Assembly: GCA_036245805.1 (NCBI GenBank)
Contig: BTRK01000004.1
Coordinates: 6,014,001-6,078,000 of the forward strand
From: Pristionchus mayeri
Taxonomy: Eukaryota > Nematoda > Chromadorea > Rhabditida > Neodiplogasteridae
Direction of reading: 5' to 3'
Length of the DNA: 64,000 nucleotides
A program made the position numbers and the translations under genes. Of this stretch, positions 35,091 to 46,880 are shown one piece after another (position 1 is the first letter of the stretch; each line of letters opens with the position of its first letter). The notes under the pieces are model-generated. The model was not told where the DNA came from, made no database searches, and worked only from the letters and a program-made list of their open reading frames with translations.

Positions 35091-35428
35091 TAGTTTAGCT
35101 TGTTGTTTTAGTTATATATATAGAAACTTTCAAAAAAAATTTAAATAAACGAAAAAATATTTTGATTTACCAAAAACTTTGGTTTTTATAGATTTCGGTT
35201 AAGGTGTCTTTCCCCCATTCACCATTGTCGTCATGTAGGGGAGACTGAAGATCATGGAGAAGAGGCCGACCAAGAAAAAATTGCGCTCTAGTTTCCGGTT
35301 TCTGAAATTAGACTCGAAATTGTGATTAAATCTATAGTTGATGGGCATAAGATTAATTCTGGTTTAATTTGCTTCAGATCCAACCCGATGAACCCTATGA
35401 AGAAGACGACCCATGATTGTCTGAGTGG

Positions 35429-35509
35429 AGCAATGGTCTGACTCTCTTCAGTTTGCCGGCCAGAGTGACGAGAGAGCGTGCAAACTGAAGAGAGTCAGAC
35501 GATTGCTCC
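35429..35509. mobile_element. 81-bp palindromic MITE with 8-bp target duplication
   Basis: Near-perfect hairpin AGCAATGGTCTGACTCTC ... GAGAGTCAGACGATTGCT flanked by CTGAGTGG on both sides (35421-35428 and 35510-35517). An 8-bp duplication is typical of hAT-type insertion. It lies in an intron of the Srg/Srv-like gene. Confidence 0.85.
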
Positions 35510-36009
35510 CTGAGTGGTTTACGCCTGATAAGATGATTTATTGAATTTGAAATATTTTGAAATTTAGTGAAATCAAAGATGATGGGGAAACACATTGGTA
35601 ATGATTCGTCTCACAATCAAATGCAACTAACTTTGTGACTGAGCATGTCCAGAGACGAACTGCACACGCGCAGTAGAGAAGAGAGGAGATGACAGTACAG
35701 ACGAGCGATACGATGACCATGTTGAGCCATACCGAACCCTCAACCTTTCTCACTCAATTTGAAGCACTCGTTGACTGTCAACATTTTCTTGATTGAAGAT
35801 TGTCGTCCTCATCTCCCTTAGTAAATACAGCTCTGCTCTACATGTAATCCGATTTGAACTACTGATCATCACCGAGTCGTCCTCACGGGCATATTTCAAA
35901 ATTCGGGTTACCGTCTCATTTTATTTAGACAGGTCGAGTTCCGAGAGAGTATGTACAATAGCGTAGATAACTCGGAATCGTTTTTCGAACTCTTTGTTCA
36001 CTAGCCGAT

Positions 36010-36106
36010 GGCGTACCTTACGGTGCCTTACCGTAAAATTAAGATTCCTTACGGTGTCTTACGGTACCTCACGACACCTTACGGTACCCTACGTTACCTT
36101 ACGGGA
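36010..36106. repeat. Degenerate GGTACCGTAAGG tandem repeat
   Basis: About eight variants of CTTACGGTACC follow one another (ACCTTACGGTGCCTTACC ... CTTACGGTACCCTACG). The motif recurs in foldback VI (58560-59110) and at 54430-54485. Confidence 0.75.
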
Positions 36107-37039
36107 CGTTGGTCGCGCGCTGACGACGTAGTATACGAAGTCATCATCCTTGACTGCACTCGTATTGCCCTTCCTCTCGAAGCTCGTCTGATAGTCGAAG
36201 AGGAACCAAACGGGCGCAAATGCGAGCAAAACGCACAACATAACGGCGCAGAAGACAGCTTTGCGCCAAATCTGAAGCTCGTTTGTTCCTGGTCAAATTG
36301 CATTTAAATTTGCCCTGAGAGTTTAATAATTTCTGCATGAACGTTAAAGGAACCTGATCGTGTCTGAGTGGTAGAAAGAAGGCTGTGAATCGGTTGATTG
36401 CAAGAAGTGCACCCAACATCTCCGAGAGGCTATTGAGGTAGTATGCGGCACTGAAACAAATTTCATCGTTAATTTATTCATTATTTATTCGGAGCGATTT
36501 TCGTTACGTGCATATTGTCTAACATTAGAAAGCGCATGGAAACACCGATGACTAAGAGTTCTATGAATTTGACTCCATATTTGAACAAATGAGTTACCTA
36601 CATGGTGCAATTATTGACAGAGTGTAAGGATATCAGCTGGTTTCCACATTTTTGTTCGTTATGAATTTGAATCAACTTGAATTATATTAAACTTACATGT
36701 ATGCGAAGGTGAGCCATGCTCTGCTCTTTTGCAATCCTTTGTAGAATTTGTTTACTAACGGATAGAGATTGAGTCGAAATACGAAAGTGCCGAAGAGGCA
36801 CGCTCCGATATTCTACAAGTAGCAAACTATTTTCTAACTAATTTTGGACAGTAAATTGAACAACGAAGCAAAACAGCTAACCACGATTGTCATCATGCAG
36901 AATATCTTGAAGAAACTGGAGTTGTAGACGTTACGGTTCTTCAGGATAACAAGCAATTCGAGAATGAAGAGAGCTATGAACAGAGGGATGTAAACAGAGT
37001 AGATGATGAAGGCCCAATTGACGAGCCGCATCCTGATAA

Positions 37040-38304
37040 CGAGCAGATTCGAAAGTTTACAACCTCTCGATTAGAAGATATTGGATATTCCGTCTTGCTG
37101 TCAATGTCGCACTTCCGGGTAAATAAATCTGTTGCCGGTTGTGTGAAGTATTGGAAGCTCTTCCCCCCATTGCGTAATGTTTCCTATCCCACATCTCACG
37201 TCTTCTCATATCTCACGCTATCCTATTATGGTCTTTGTGGGAGAAGACTCTCATACTTCCTTTTTGCGTGAATAGAAAATGTGATCTTGCATGCGAAAAT
37301 ATAGTTTGCCCATGAATCTTTGAATTCTTGTGAAGAAATGATTCACCGCATTTCTGATCTTTTCGAATCATGTATTGTGACTTCCCTACTTTTGTTCCCC
37401 TGTGAGCTTATTACCGATATTTAAACTATTTATTTGGCATACTAATAGGTACAAAATCGAAAACTAACGGATTTTATGGCATCATTGTGTTCCATGAATA
37501 TCTGAGAAAAAATATCAGTGTCGTATCCTCTTCGATAACCATTTCGCCAAACGATGTGTGTTGATTATAATATGCTCAGCCTCGTGATAGAATGATATCC
37601 ACTAACAATAGCTCATATTCAGATTGTATGATCAAAGTATTAGTTGTTATGATGAATGTAACATATTCCAAATTGTTGTGTGGTGTGGCGATCACTCCAA
37701 ACACTAAATGATTTATGAAAAATAATAGGTTAAGAAAATCGTTTTTTTTATTTGTAGTTTACAAGTACACAAATGCTATAGTGGAGTTATTACACTTCAA
37801 CACTTAACTGAGCCTGATTGAACTGCCGAAAAGTGATGGTACTAAGTTTGGCCTTCTGAATCTTGAAGATAACGACCGAGATAAAAATATGATGGCGCAG
37901 ATTGAAATATCACCAATAGCAATACATCACATAGAATATTCATCTCAATATATTTTGATTCCTACCGCAGTGTCGCGGCCGATGTTTGCGATTCCTCTCG
38001 AATATTTAAAAATACTTGATCTCCGGCACAACTATACCTTCTCCTGGTATTATAACGATGTTTTATAACTTATAAAGATATATTGTGCCTTTCAATGTCT
38101 GATAAACAGTTATGGTGAAATAACCACGTTCCATGCACATGATAGACTACATTCCGAAAAATATATATTGCCGACAATTTATCGGTTTCATTATTCCCGG
38201 TATGTTGCGTATCGGCTCTATTTGAACATCATTAATTCGAATTGCGCCAAACGAAGGAATCGTTGACACAAATCACTGAATGCATTTCGTTTACCACTAA
38301 TCTA
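37040..38304. other. Intergenic, AT-rich, nothing recognised
   Basis: No open frame of note, no repeat or RNA gene recognised. It is bounded by the Srg/Srv-like gene start and foldback IV and may hold that gene's promoter. Confidence 0.4.
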
Positions 38305-39178
38305 CATATCACGCCTCTCTTGAGAGAATCGAGCTAGGAGTGGGAACGGCGAAATTGGTTCTAACCGCTTTGGCCATCATAAGGCATGTCAGAGTGACCC
38401 ACGAAGTCTTATCGTGCAGACTTCATTTTGGAGCTTCCTAAACCGGGTCGCAATTCGGCAACACTCACTTCTAGGTCAAATTTCTCGAAAACGGTGATAG
38501 ATTGAGCAAAATTGACCTCTGAGTGACCACAACCCATTTTTTTAGCTTTATCGATCTATCTAAACCAATTTCCCTGAACCCGATTTTGAATGGCGGTACG
38601 TTGTAGTTCAATTGTCTCAAAAATGTAGGCGCAGAAGAAGCTCAAATTTTCTAAGTGAATACAGCTTGGCGAGAAATTTCAAATGCGTGGCTTGCCACGA
38701 AAATACGGACACGGTGGTGAGAGTTCCGCCCCTTTTACGCTTTTCGATAATTTGAAAGCTCTCATTCCTCACAACGCGCGTTTTTGAGAGGGAAGAGTTA
38801 AATTCTCTCATCGTCACTCACTCCTCCCATTGTCCTCACTCTTCCCTCACTCCCATAAAACGCGCCGTGTGCGAGGAATCAGTGAATTCAAATCATCGAA
38901 AAACGTAAAAGGGGTTAAACTCTCACCTCCGTGTCTGTATTTTGTTGGAACACCACTGATTTGAAAGCTCTCGCTGAGCTACATTCACAATTTGAGCTGC
39001 TTCTGCAACTACATTTTTGAGAAATTTGACCAACCGAAATTCAAAATTGGATTCAGAAAATTTTTTGTAGTGTGCGCTAAAAATGAGTTAGGGTCACTCA
39101 GAATTCAATTGTACTCAATCTATCACCGTTTTCGAGAACTCAGCCCTTAAAGTGAGTGATGCCGAATTGCGACCCAGT
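38305..39178. repeat. Foldback element IV, right arm truncated
   Basis: Same family as 32876-33911: it begins ATATCACGCCTCTCTTGAGAG and contains GTGCAGACTTCATTTTGGAGC. The right arm stops at GCGACCCAGTGTAG, so the outer ~140 bp of that arm are missing. The centre (TTTTACGCTTTTCGATAATTTG against CAAATCATCGAAAAACGTAAAA) is well paired. Confidence 0.85.
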
Positions 39179-39787
39179 GTAGGTTCAACCCGGCAACAAG
39201 CCCTCTCTTCATTCAACTCGGTGTCGCCGGCTTGAAGGGAGAGATTTGCATGTAAATCGCTCACTTTCTTTGGAGAGAGGCTCTCGAGCGTTGTAATTTC
39301 CCATCAATTAGCATACCCAATCGCCGAGTTAAGGCCGAGTTCAAACAAAGAGAGAGGTGATCGAAGCCGGCTTGCGCCAATTAGCGCCTCTTTCAACTCG
39401 GATCGCTTCAGAAGCCGGTTTGTCATCCCTATTAACTAGCACTTGACACCCGTACGCGTTATCTATCTTGCTCATTATATAATACCAATGTCTAAATCAA
39501 ATTCAGCTGTATTTTTCATCTGCATTCTATTTAGTGATATTGCTGCTATTCATATGCATATCCTTTCCTAGAATTTATGCGCATTTCCATCAGATGGCAT
39601 TTCCAATGCGCAAATTTGCTGAATATATTACAATATTCAACGAATGTTTACAATTATTATTCATTCTAAGGAGATTTCAGCTTTACAGTCGCATAATTTC
39701 CCTTATCACGCTCGCGATCGTTATAAAAAATATTTTTGGGGCATGGTCTCAATAATAAGCAAGAATTTTAATGCCTTAAGTCATTCG

Positions 39788-41176
39788 ATGGGAAGTTTTC
39801 AACCAATTTCCGACGAGACAATTGTGATGATATGCCGTGTGATCGGCATGTTTTCGTTTCCTATAAATGCAACCGGTCTGATTGTCATTTGCAAAATCTG
39901 GAACACATCCGCCCGCAGGATCGTCGTGGTGCTCATTTGTCTACAGGTAACGAAGCTCCTATGAATGTTCAAATTTGTCCAGGTTGTTTACATGCTCCAC
40001 AATATTCACTTCACCCTTCTTTACGTACCCTTTTTCTACATTAAAGTTGGAGGTGGCTATTGTATCGGGCCTGTTTGCGAGCCGCACTATGTCTCATTCA
40101 ACACAAATCTTGTGGGTCCACAAATTTATGTTTTGAAGAAAACAACCTTTTCAGGTTATTATCATCATTCTGGCTGTGAATCTCACAGGATTATTTAATC
40201 TTCTTCTCTTTTATCGCCATCAAAATCTGCTTCTAAACTCTTCTCGCTTGAAGCTGAGCAATTTTGTGTTGAATGGTAAAAATGCCATTTGCTCTGTGAC
40301 CACGCATAATACAGCGATGTCATTATGCATTCTTGCTCCGCTCAACATCATTCCCTACTGTCAAATGTTCGCGCAATACCGGGTCACTGATATTGAAGCG
40401 AACCGCACTATGCAACTGGCATCTTGCATATTTATTTCCGTACGAAAAGTGTTATCCATTCAGAACTGCAATTGTTGTGATTGGATCGAAAAATCGCGCA
40501 ACTATGGAGTTATTTCAATTTTAGATGCAACTGTAAGGTTTCCGCCAGCATTCACCAAAAGCAAAAATATTTAACAGATAAGTGCATACATTATTGGGAT
40601 AACGTGGCTTCTCTACATGACTTTTGCTATCTCATTCACAATCCACATTTGCAAAATTATGAACGATTATGCGAACATGAGGTTAGAATATTTGTTTCTA
40701 TACAGACTTCCGCGAGATAAAGTACCAACCCCACGGATGAAGTTTACACTACCTTTCTTTGCAGATCGACAGGCACGTATGACACCAAAATTAAGGGCAC
40801 GAAACAGTCGCTTGTACAAGTAAAGTATTTTTAATTTTTTATAAATTCTGTTTTTTTCAGATTTGCACTTTCGCAATATTTATCGCTATTCCGCTGGCGT
40901 GTGTATTATCCCTTGCGTTTGCTGAGTTCAAAGATGGTAAGTGTGCATTTTCTAAGTGCGATAATTAGTTGCACAACGAAATTGAATTAAATAATGATTT
41001 TCTTTTCTTCTCCCGTTTTTTTTCAAGTCACCTGCTCATTTCCTCCAGGCTTCCCTCGGCCTTTTGCAGACTCGATCGTTCAAATACCATACATCATACT
41101 ATTCTCTCTAATGTCGTTAACTCATTCGTCACTGACTATATTCCACTCACCGCTCTCAAATCACGAAATCATGTAG
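39788..41176 (+). CDS. Srh/Sri-like chemoreceptor B, one probable frame slip
   Basis: Exon 1 (39788-39946): MGSFQPISDETIVMICR, TM1, ending LICLQ. Exon 2 (39983-40111): HFTLLYVPFFYIKVGGGYCIG (TM3 proline and glycine motif). Exon 3 (40155-40275): NLLLFYRHQNLLL. Exon 4 from 40315: APLNIIPYCQMF; a 1-nt slip at ~40405-40440 leads to the expected YPFRTAIVVIGSKN segment. Then GITWLLYMTFAIS with STGTYDTKIKGTKQSLVQ, ICTFAIFIAIPLACVL (TM6) and a last exon with SLMSLTHSSLTIFHSP (TM7 region), stopping at 41174-41176. Apart from the slip the structure is complete, so sequencing error is possible. Confidence 0.68.
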
Positions 41177-41814
41177 TGAAAAACAGCTTTCAGAGTGAGT
41201 TTCAATCTTTAAGGAAGAGGCATAAGCGGTATCTAACAAACGGCAACTTAAAAGTTCTGACAGCGCTCCGATTGTGAATGATTTTTTAAAACTTTTGACT
41301 GCACACCCATACATAATACAAGTTTAATTATTAAATTTTGAGGTCGAGTCATGCATACGCAACCAAAAAAAATCGGATAATGATGCAATGGGATGATTAG
41401 AGTTGTTGGTCGGCAATATAATATCCATCTTCGAAACAATTTGTAAAATGAGTTTTCTGTAATGCATGCATATTTATATAAACAAAATATTTGTGATTCG
41501 AGCAACGCGATAATAATTACCACAGTCATAACTGTCATTCTTTCCTGTCATGATAATATGTTGTCAAGTGATGATTAGCATGATTGGAAAGTGAAACATG
41601 AATTACTTGATGACAAAGAGGTTATCAGGCGTCAATCTGTCCTCGTCACTCGTAGACTTCGACTTTAAAAAATGTCAAGCTGCAGTCACGACGAGCAATT
41701 TTACAGACGTCAAGAGACGACTACGGTAGATGCTGCAGTGCGGTGATGTCGAATGCTGCTAGGACTACGTATCGTTGCTGTGCAGAGCGCTTCTAGGGAA
41801 ATACCATGTATCAT

Positions 41815-41935
41815 CCTCTTCTCGCTACTGTCGTTAACTCATTGACTATATTCCATTCACCGTTCCTCAAATCGCGAAAACATTTTGTCAAAAAACAGCA
41901 TTCCGAGTGAGTTTCAATCTTTAAGGACTTCGTCT
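41815..41935 (+). pseudogene. Duplicated 3' exon fragment of receptor B
   Basis: CTGTCGTTAACTCATTGACTATATTCCA to GAGTGAGTTTCAATCTTTAAGGA repeats 41105-41217 with small deletions. It is a non-functional relic about 700 bp downstream. Confidence 0.75.
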
Positions 41936-42701
41936 TTGTGATACGATAAATTCCCCCGCATGTTTCCACTCGATGACTCGAATATAGTCAGTCACGTCAA
42001 GCGTGAATTGCAACCAGCGAACGAACGTGATGCCTACGTGGTCGAAGGTGGTAAAACATTTTATTTACAACAATCGATGGATTCTTTATAATTCGTTTCC
42101 AGATGGCTGCTGAATTTGTTTCAGTACGGGATTGATCTGATTCGCAGTTTTCCATCTCGATACGGATACGTTCTGAATAGATTTGATCTTTATCAAATCA
42201 TCATTTTCACTAACCGGATTACTACGTTGGATTGGACGAAAATATGATGTGATCACTCCCCGATACGAGGGGGTTGTCAGTAGAAGAGCGAGGGAGTGCA
42301 TCGGAGAGTGGAGAAGAGTTACGTGCCAGATTGTATAGAATGTCACTGCCATGTGAATAAAGAGTGCATGCTCTAGTTCTTCGGGCCCCTTTATTTTGCG
42401 ACAGTCGAGAGTAGAGTGCTGAAAGGAAGAGTGCAGAGCTGGTTCAAGAGTTGGTTCGGTAAAGCATCTTTTGAAGCTTTTCGATCGGATTTTTAAGTGA
42501 AATTGGTTATCCATTCCCACACTCAACCATCCCCCACATCAGTTTCCCGGCTCCGATTTTCAAAGGGGAGGGGAGTTTTGACCTAATTTCTGTTAAGTCT
42601 TCTACGTACGTTCCTAAATGTTCCTTGTTATTCAAAATATATGTGGAGGTGCTACTGGTTAGCTGGTTCAGGTGGATTGCTGTCAATGCGAATCATTACC
42701 G

Positions 42702-43392
42702 TGTATCACTATTGATTCAAAAGATGAGACTTCTGTGCCACTTTCGATTCAAAAGATGAGACTTTTGTATCACTTTTGATTCAAAATATACGACTTTTCT
42801 ATCACTATTGATTGAAAAGATGAGACTATTGTATCACATTTGATTCAAAAAAATGAGATTTTGTTTCACATTTGATAGAAAATATAAGACTTTTGTATCA
42901 CTATTGATTCAAAAGATGAGACTTTTGTATCACATTTGATTCAAAATATTCGACTTTTGTATCACTATTGATTCAAGAGATGAGACTTTTGTATCACTAT
43001 TGATTCAAAAAATGCGACTTTTGTACCACTTTTTATTTAAAAAATACGACTTTTGTATCACTATTGATTCAAAAGATTTTGATTTTGTAGCATATTTGAT
43101 TCGAAATATACGACTTTTGGGCACTTATTCGATATTTGGCCCACCCCCCTCCCCTCTCATTTCTCATTCCCTCCCTCTAGAAAAGGGGTTGTGAGACAGA
43201 AACTCAAGGTGATATACCTAGAAATGAGCGAGGTAGGAGAGGAAGGGCTGGGCCAGGGGGTGGACCAAATATCGAAGAAGTGAAGACTGTTGTGCCACTT
43301 TTGATTCAAAAGATACCAAACTTGTATCACTTTTGATTCAAAAGATACTACTTTTGCACAACTACTGATTCAAAAGATAAGACTTTTCTCCA
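42702..43392. repeat. 32-bp tandem repeat array, interrupted
   Basis: Units such as CTATTGATTCAAAAGATGAG followed by ACTTTTGTATCA recur every 32 bp (GATTCAA at 42714, 42746, 42778, with a variant at 42810) up to ~43120, and again at ~43287-43392. The units are diverged. A foldback sits between the two blocks. Confidence 0.9.
43122..43283. mobile_element. Foldback inserted in the 32-bp array
   Basis: CACTTATTCGATATTTGGCCCACCCCC at the left pairs with GGGGGTGGACCAAATATCG(A)AGAAGTG at the right, with TAGAAAAGGGG and TACCTAGAAATGAGCG in the loop. The array resumes after it. Confidence 0.75.
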
Positions 43393-46300
43393 CGTTTTTT
43401 CAGCCAGTGTCGAATAAGTTAGAAATGCTGAAGTTGATCGCTGATTCGCCAGTTGTTTAGCATTAATCTGCTGAACACTGGGTAGCTATAAAACTGTTGC
43501 ACAATCACTACCGTTTGGGGAACTGCATTTACATTGGTATAAGTGATCAAGAGATGGTCTTGATAAATAGAAAAGGTGATGCATGTCACTCAACTACTCG
43601 TTGATAAGTTTCCAACAAGATCAATGACCAGTTAGTTGATAACCCTCCATTATCGTGGTGGAGCGAATCAACCGCGTTTCAATTGGTAAGAAGGGTTGCA
43701 TTGGCAGAAATTCGAGTGCACCTTTAGAACGATCCGACTTTCCCACGATTTTGAAAATAGATAACCATTCTAGCTTCTAGTTCCTGGTAAGCAGGTCCCA
43801 AAAGGATACAGTACCGATGTGACATAGCGAGTCCACACTTCTATTGCGTACAATGTAAGGATGGCGTACGCAAAGGGCAGAAAGATCATACAAATTCGTC
43901 AAAATACCCCCCAAACCGAGTCGATTAGATGTAAATCGATGCAAGTAAACTAATGTGGGATGGGTACGCAAATGCATCACTAACATTTAAAAATTCCGTC
44001 GAAACCCCTAAAATAAGGTGTTTTTCCGAGCCAACTTTGGCGCAAGAGCCCTCACTCCCCTCACTCTTGCGCAAGAGTTTGCACTTTGTCCTCTCCTCTT
44101 CCTTATTTTCATTTATCGCCGCGCACGAGCGGCAGAGTCTTCCTTCCACTCTTCCTTTCAGCAGTCGACTCGAGAGTATCGTTTTCCCTACTGATTTTTG
44201 AATTCGATAAACAAATACACAATTGCGTCATTATACGAGAGTGCATAACATGACAGATGTTCGATTTTAAATATTACTCACTAAAGTCCCCCTTGCTCGT
44301 TGCGAGTGAGAAGAGTAGAAAGCTCAATGGCGCGCACCAGCACATCGACGCGGGGAAGATCCACAAAATATTAACATAATTTAATTTGCCGAAGGGTTGT
44401 GCAGGAGCAAGTTGCACCAGGCCGAAATTTTAGCAAACTAAAGTGGAATGTGCGACTTCATCGCATCATTCTAATCTTTCACAAGCGTTAAAATTGAAAG
44501 AACCTGAATATAGAGGACCACGACGGATCTTTTAATCATCCTTTGCGTCGTGAGGCTTCGCCGTGACTTCTGAATAGTCTTTTTTGGGAAAGAAACTGCT
44601 AGAAGTTTGCGCATAGAAGCCAACAGACCATCCCGTTGAGAGTGTAGAAGATGTGGATAAAGAGCAAATTGATAGCCACTTCACAACTGACGTTATTCTA
44701 TAATTTTTTTGTAAAATAATTAAAACTTTCATGAATTTTCCTCTTACAAAATCACGAACTAACAAATAATAAGATGAAAAATCCCGAGTTCTGATTCATC
44801 TCGAGCACGATGTAAGATGCCGTGCGGTTTCGCATCCAGCTCAGGTTGATCGGGTGAAACTGTGGACATAACGGGTCAATGAAATATTTATTTTGCATTT
44901 TTGAAATTAGAAAGTGAGATTTTGTGCATGCTATTGCTATAGTCAAAAAACATTAACACCTCTGCGTATAAATCTTATCTAGTCGAAAATTTACGGTGGC
45001 TAGTGCAGCATCGGAGCTCGCTCGATCATAATCCCGAGTGAGGCCAACGAGAAAGAGAAGAATGGGAAGCAGAAATCCGATGCCAAGCAACACTTAGTAG
45101 ACTGTCTTGAAAGTGAATCAGCTCTAGATTAAAACACGTTTACATAAGCACCATCTCAAAGTGAGAAGGCTGCAATGGTCTTGAGAAGTTGTTTTCATTT
45201 TCGCTTACCTCATGAATTTTGAATCTGCTGGAATCGGTCATAATTGCCTGGTGCTTGTGAAAGAAGCAGAACAGGAGGGATATTCCCAAGTACGCTCCCG
45301 CACACATTTCGTACGCCTAAAACATTGTGGAATTCAAGTTGTCTCAATCTGCCTTTTTAGTTGAGCGTTGGATTGAATAACGCCTTCGTTGGAATGAATA
45401 ACGCTTTCGTTGGAATGAATAACGCTTGTAATCCCCCAAATTATCGTATTATATGCACGATCTCACGGCATGAAAGTGAAGAAAAATAGGTTTTGTTATT
45501 TATCATCCGCCTTTTTTTTGTTCGTTGTTCTACTCACCATGATCACTCAAATGGGCACGCCGAGTCGAACAAGCGGCCCGACGAAATAATAGATAGGAAG
45601 GGGCGCAAGCGGTAGCATCCCGCACAGCACAACATTCAGATCGTACATTACAATCGCAACCCAAATAACAGTATCTGATAATCAGAAAACGAAGAATACG
45701 AATATATTGCAATACAATTATTTTCCACATAAATGTATTAGAGTTCTTAGGGCTTCGCTCGCTCATTTCTTAGACTCTCATAAAGATAACGAGCGACGAG
45801 AGAGAATTGGAAATGAGGTGACGACGGCCCATTTATTAAACTCTAGTATCAACTATAAAAGTAACAACAGCCCGTCGCTCACTTGCATAAATATGAGGTA
45901 AGCGCGAAGCGCGTTTTGATTGGGCGGAGTATGGAACGCCAGACAATAGAAAGCCGCGCAGTGGAGTATGGAGACAATTATGAAGTGGGCGTAACGAGTG
46001 ATCATGTTAGCCCTCTCCATTTCTAGAGATAAGAATACGTCCATCACTAGGTGACGAATGACACTGGGCAAGTGCTGAACGCTCCTTCTTTCGGCAGCTG
46101 AAAGAATTTGTCAATTTTGAAAAGCGAATGCACCTGCCCACCGACTAATGGTTGTCGAGTAGAATCCACGTTCGATTGCATTTTCAAAGACACTCTGCAA
46201 AATACAGAACACAAAGCGACGTGCATGGATTTCCGAATGATGAACGATTATGCCTGAACTGATGTTTTGCGAGTGTTGATGGATTCCCCGGAAAAAAAAG

Positions 46301-46435
46301 TAAAATTTCAGGTACACATTTTATGCCCTCTGGATTTGACTTTGATCTCAACCATAATTAGGATGAAGAATAGGGTGCTTTGGGGATGTCCGAGTTGTCG
46401 TTGTTCTAAGTTTCCTTGATGTATGGGGAGCGCTC

Positions 46436-46600
46436 GAACGGTTTTCTTATTAAACATTCCACGAGAAAGTACCTTCAACGTTCTGATGGTGAAGTTGCCA
46501 TACCGAGTGCTGATACTTGGCCCAATATGAAGGACTCAGGTGCATTTTCCGAAAAATTCCCGACTAGGCCCAAAAAATTCAAAAATATACATTTTTGTAA
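46436..46600. repeat. Solo outer-TIR fragment of the 5.7-kb element
   Basis: TTCCACGAGAAAGTACC, then GGTGAAGTTGCCATACCGAG, GCTGATACTTGGCCCAATATG and CCGAAAAATTCCCGACTAGG align in order with the outer TIR at 20140-20290. No inner TIR, tRNA-like module or coding part is present. Confidence 0.82.
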
Positions 46601-46880
46601 AAGTTCGACATTGTTGGTTTTCCTGTTTTCTTTTCGATCGCTGCACAATTATCGGTGAATTTCTCATAACAAATACTCCGTTTCAGCACATGATATGATT
46701 TTCGATTTTCAACAATAACAATACAATTTCAGAATACGATTTATACGATACAATACAAAAATCACTGCGATATCCGATTCCCCTGAGTATCAATCATATG
46801 TCTTTGTTGTTTCGATATGCTTCTCAGAAGACTAAAATACAAAACTATCATCACTTCTGCTGTTTCTTCTGCTCGACATA

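Larger units (their letters stand above)
35216..37031 (-). pseudogene. Srg/Srv-like chemoreceptor, partly decayed
   Basis: Exon 1 (37031-36882): MRLVNWAFIIYSVYIPLFIAL, with the YxIP TM1 motif of Srg/Srv, then NSSFFKIF. Exon 2 (36812-36697): LNLYPLVNKFYKGLQ. Exon 3 (36450-36354): LLAINRFTAFFLPLRHDQ, the N-R-x-T-A ... P motif of TM3. Exon 4 (36271 to ~36103): IWRKAVFCAVMLCVLLAFAP (TM4). A TM5 exon (~35720-35640) has WLNMVIVSLVCTVISSLLYC and a TM6 exon (~35300-35216) has NRKLERNFFLVGLFSMIFSLPYM. Introns 1-3 agree in phase. Between exon 4 and TM5 no consistent phase was found, a TM7 exon was not seen, and the gene contains a degenerate GTACCGTA repeat and a MITE. Confidence 0.65.
42086..46071 (-). 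pseudogene. Srh/Sri-like chemoreceptor C, multiple lesions
   Basis: Exon 1 (to 45883): MDVFLSLEMERANMITRY, TM1, TPPNQNALRAYLIFMQ. Exon 2 (~45655-45540): MYDLNVVLCGMLPLAPLPIYYF, but the expected acceptor reads GG instead of AG and a TGA follows VRLGVPI. Exon 3 (45316-45209): LGISLLFCFFHKHQAIM. Then IGFLLPILLFLVGL (~45090), NRTASYIVLEMN (~44840), LLFIHIFYTLNGMVCWLL with an in-frame TAG (~44690-44590), IKRSVVVLYIQ, WIFPASMCWCAP (~44370). A last exon 42418-42086 has LLHSPMHSLALLLTTPSYRG, the conserved TM7 H-S ... P-Y-R motif, and a 50-residue tail. The ~1.9-kb intron before it carries the 32-bp repeat array. Confidence 0.65.

Noticed and set aside
39180..39440. Further foldback after element IV
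   Set aside because: GCCGGCTTGAAG and CTTCAGAAGCCGG give a weak inverted match only; not enough pairing to call.
42702..43392. CRISPR-like array
   Set aside because: Units are contiguous 32-bp repeats without unique spacers, in a eukaryotic intron.
45530..45766. Selenocysteine at the in-frame TGA of receptor C
   Set aside because: Other stops and a broken acceptor in the same gene make decay the simpler explanation.
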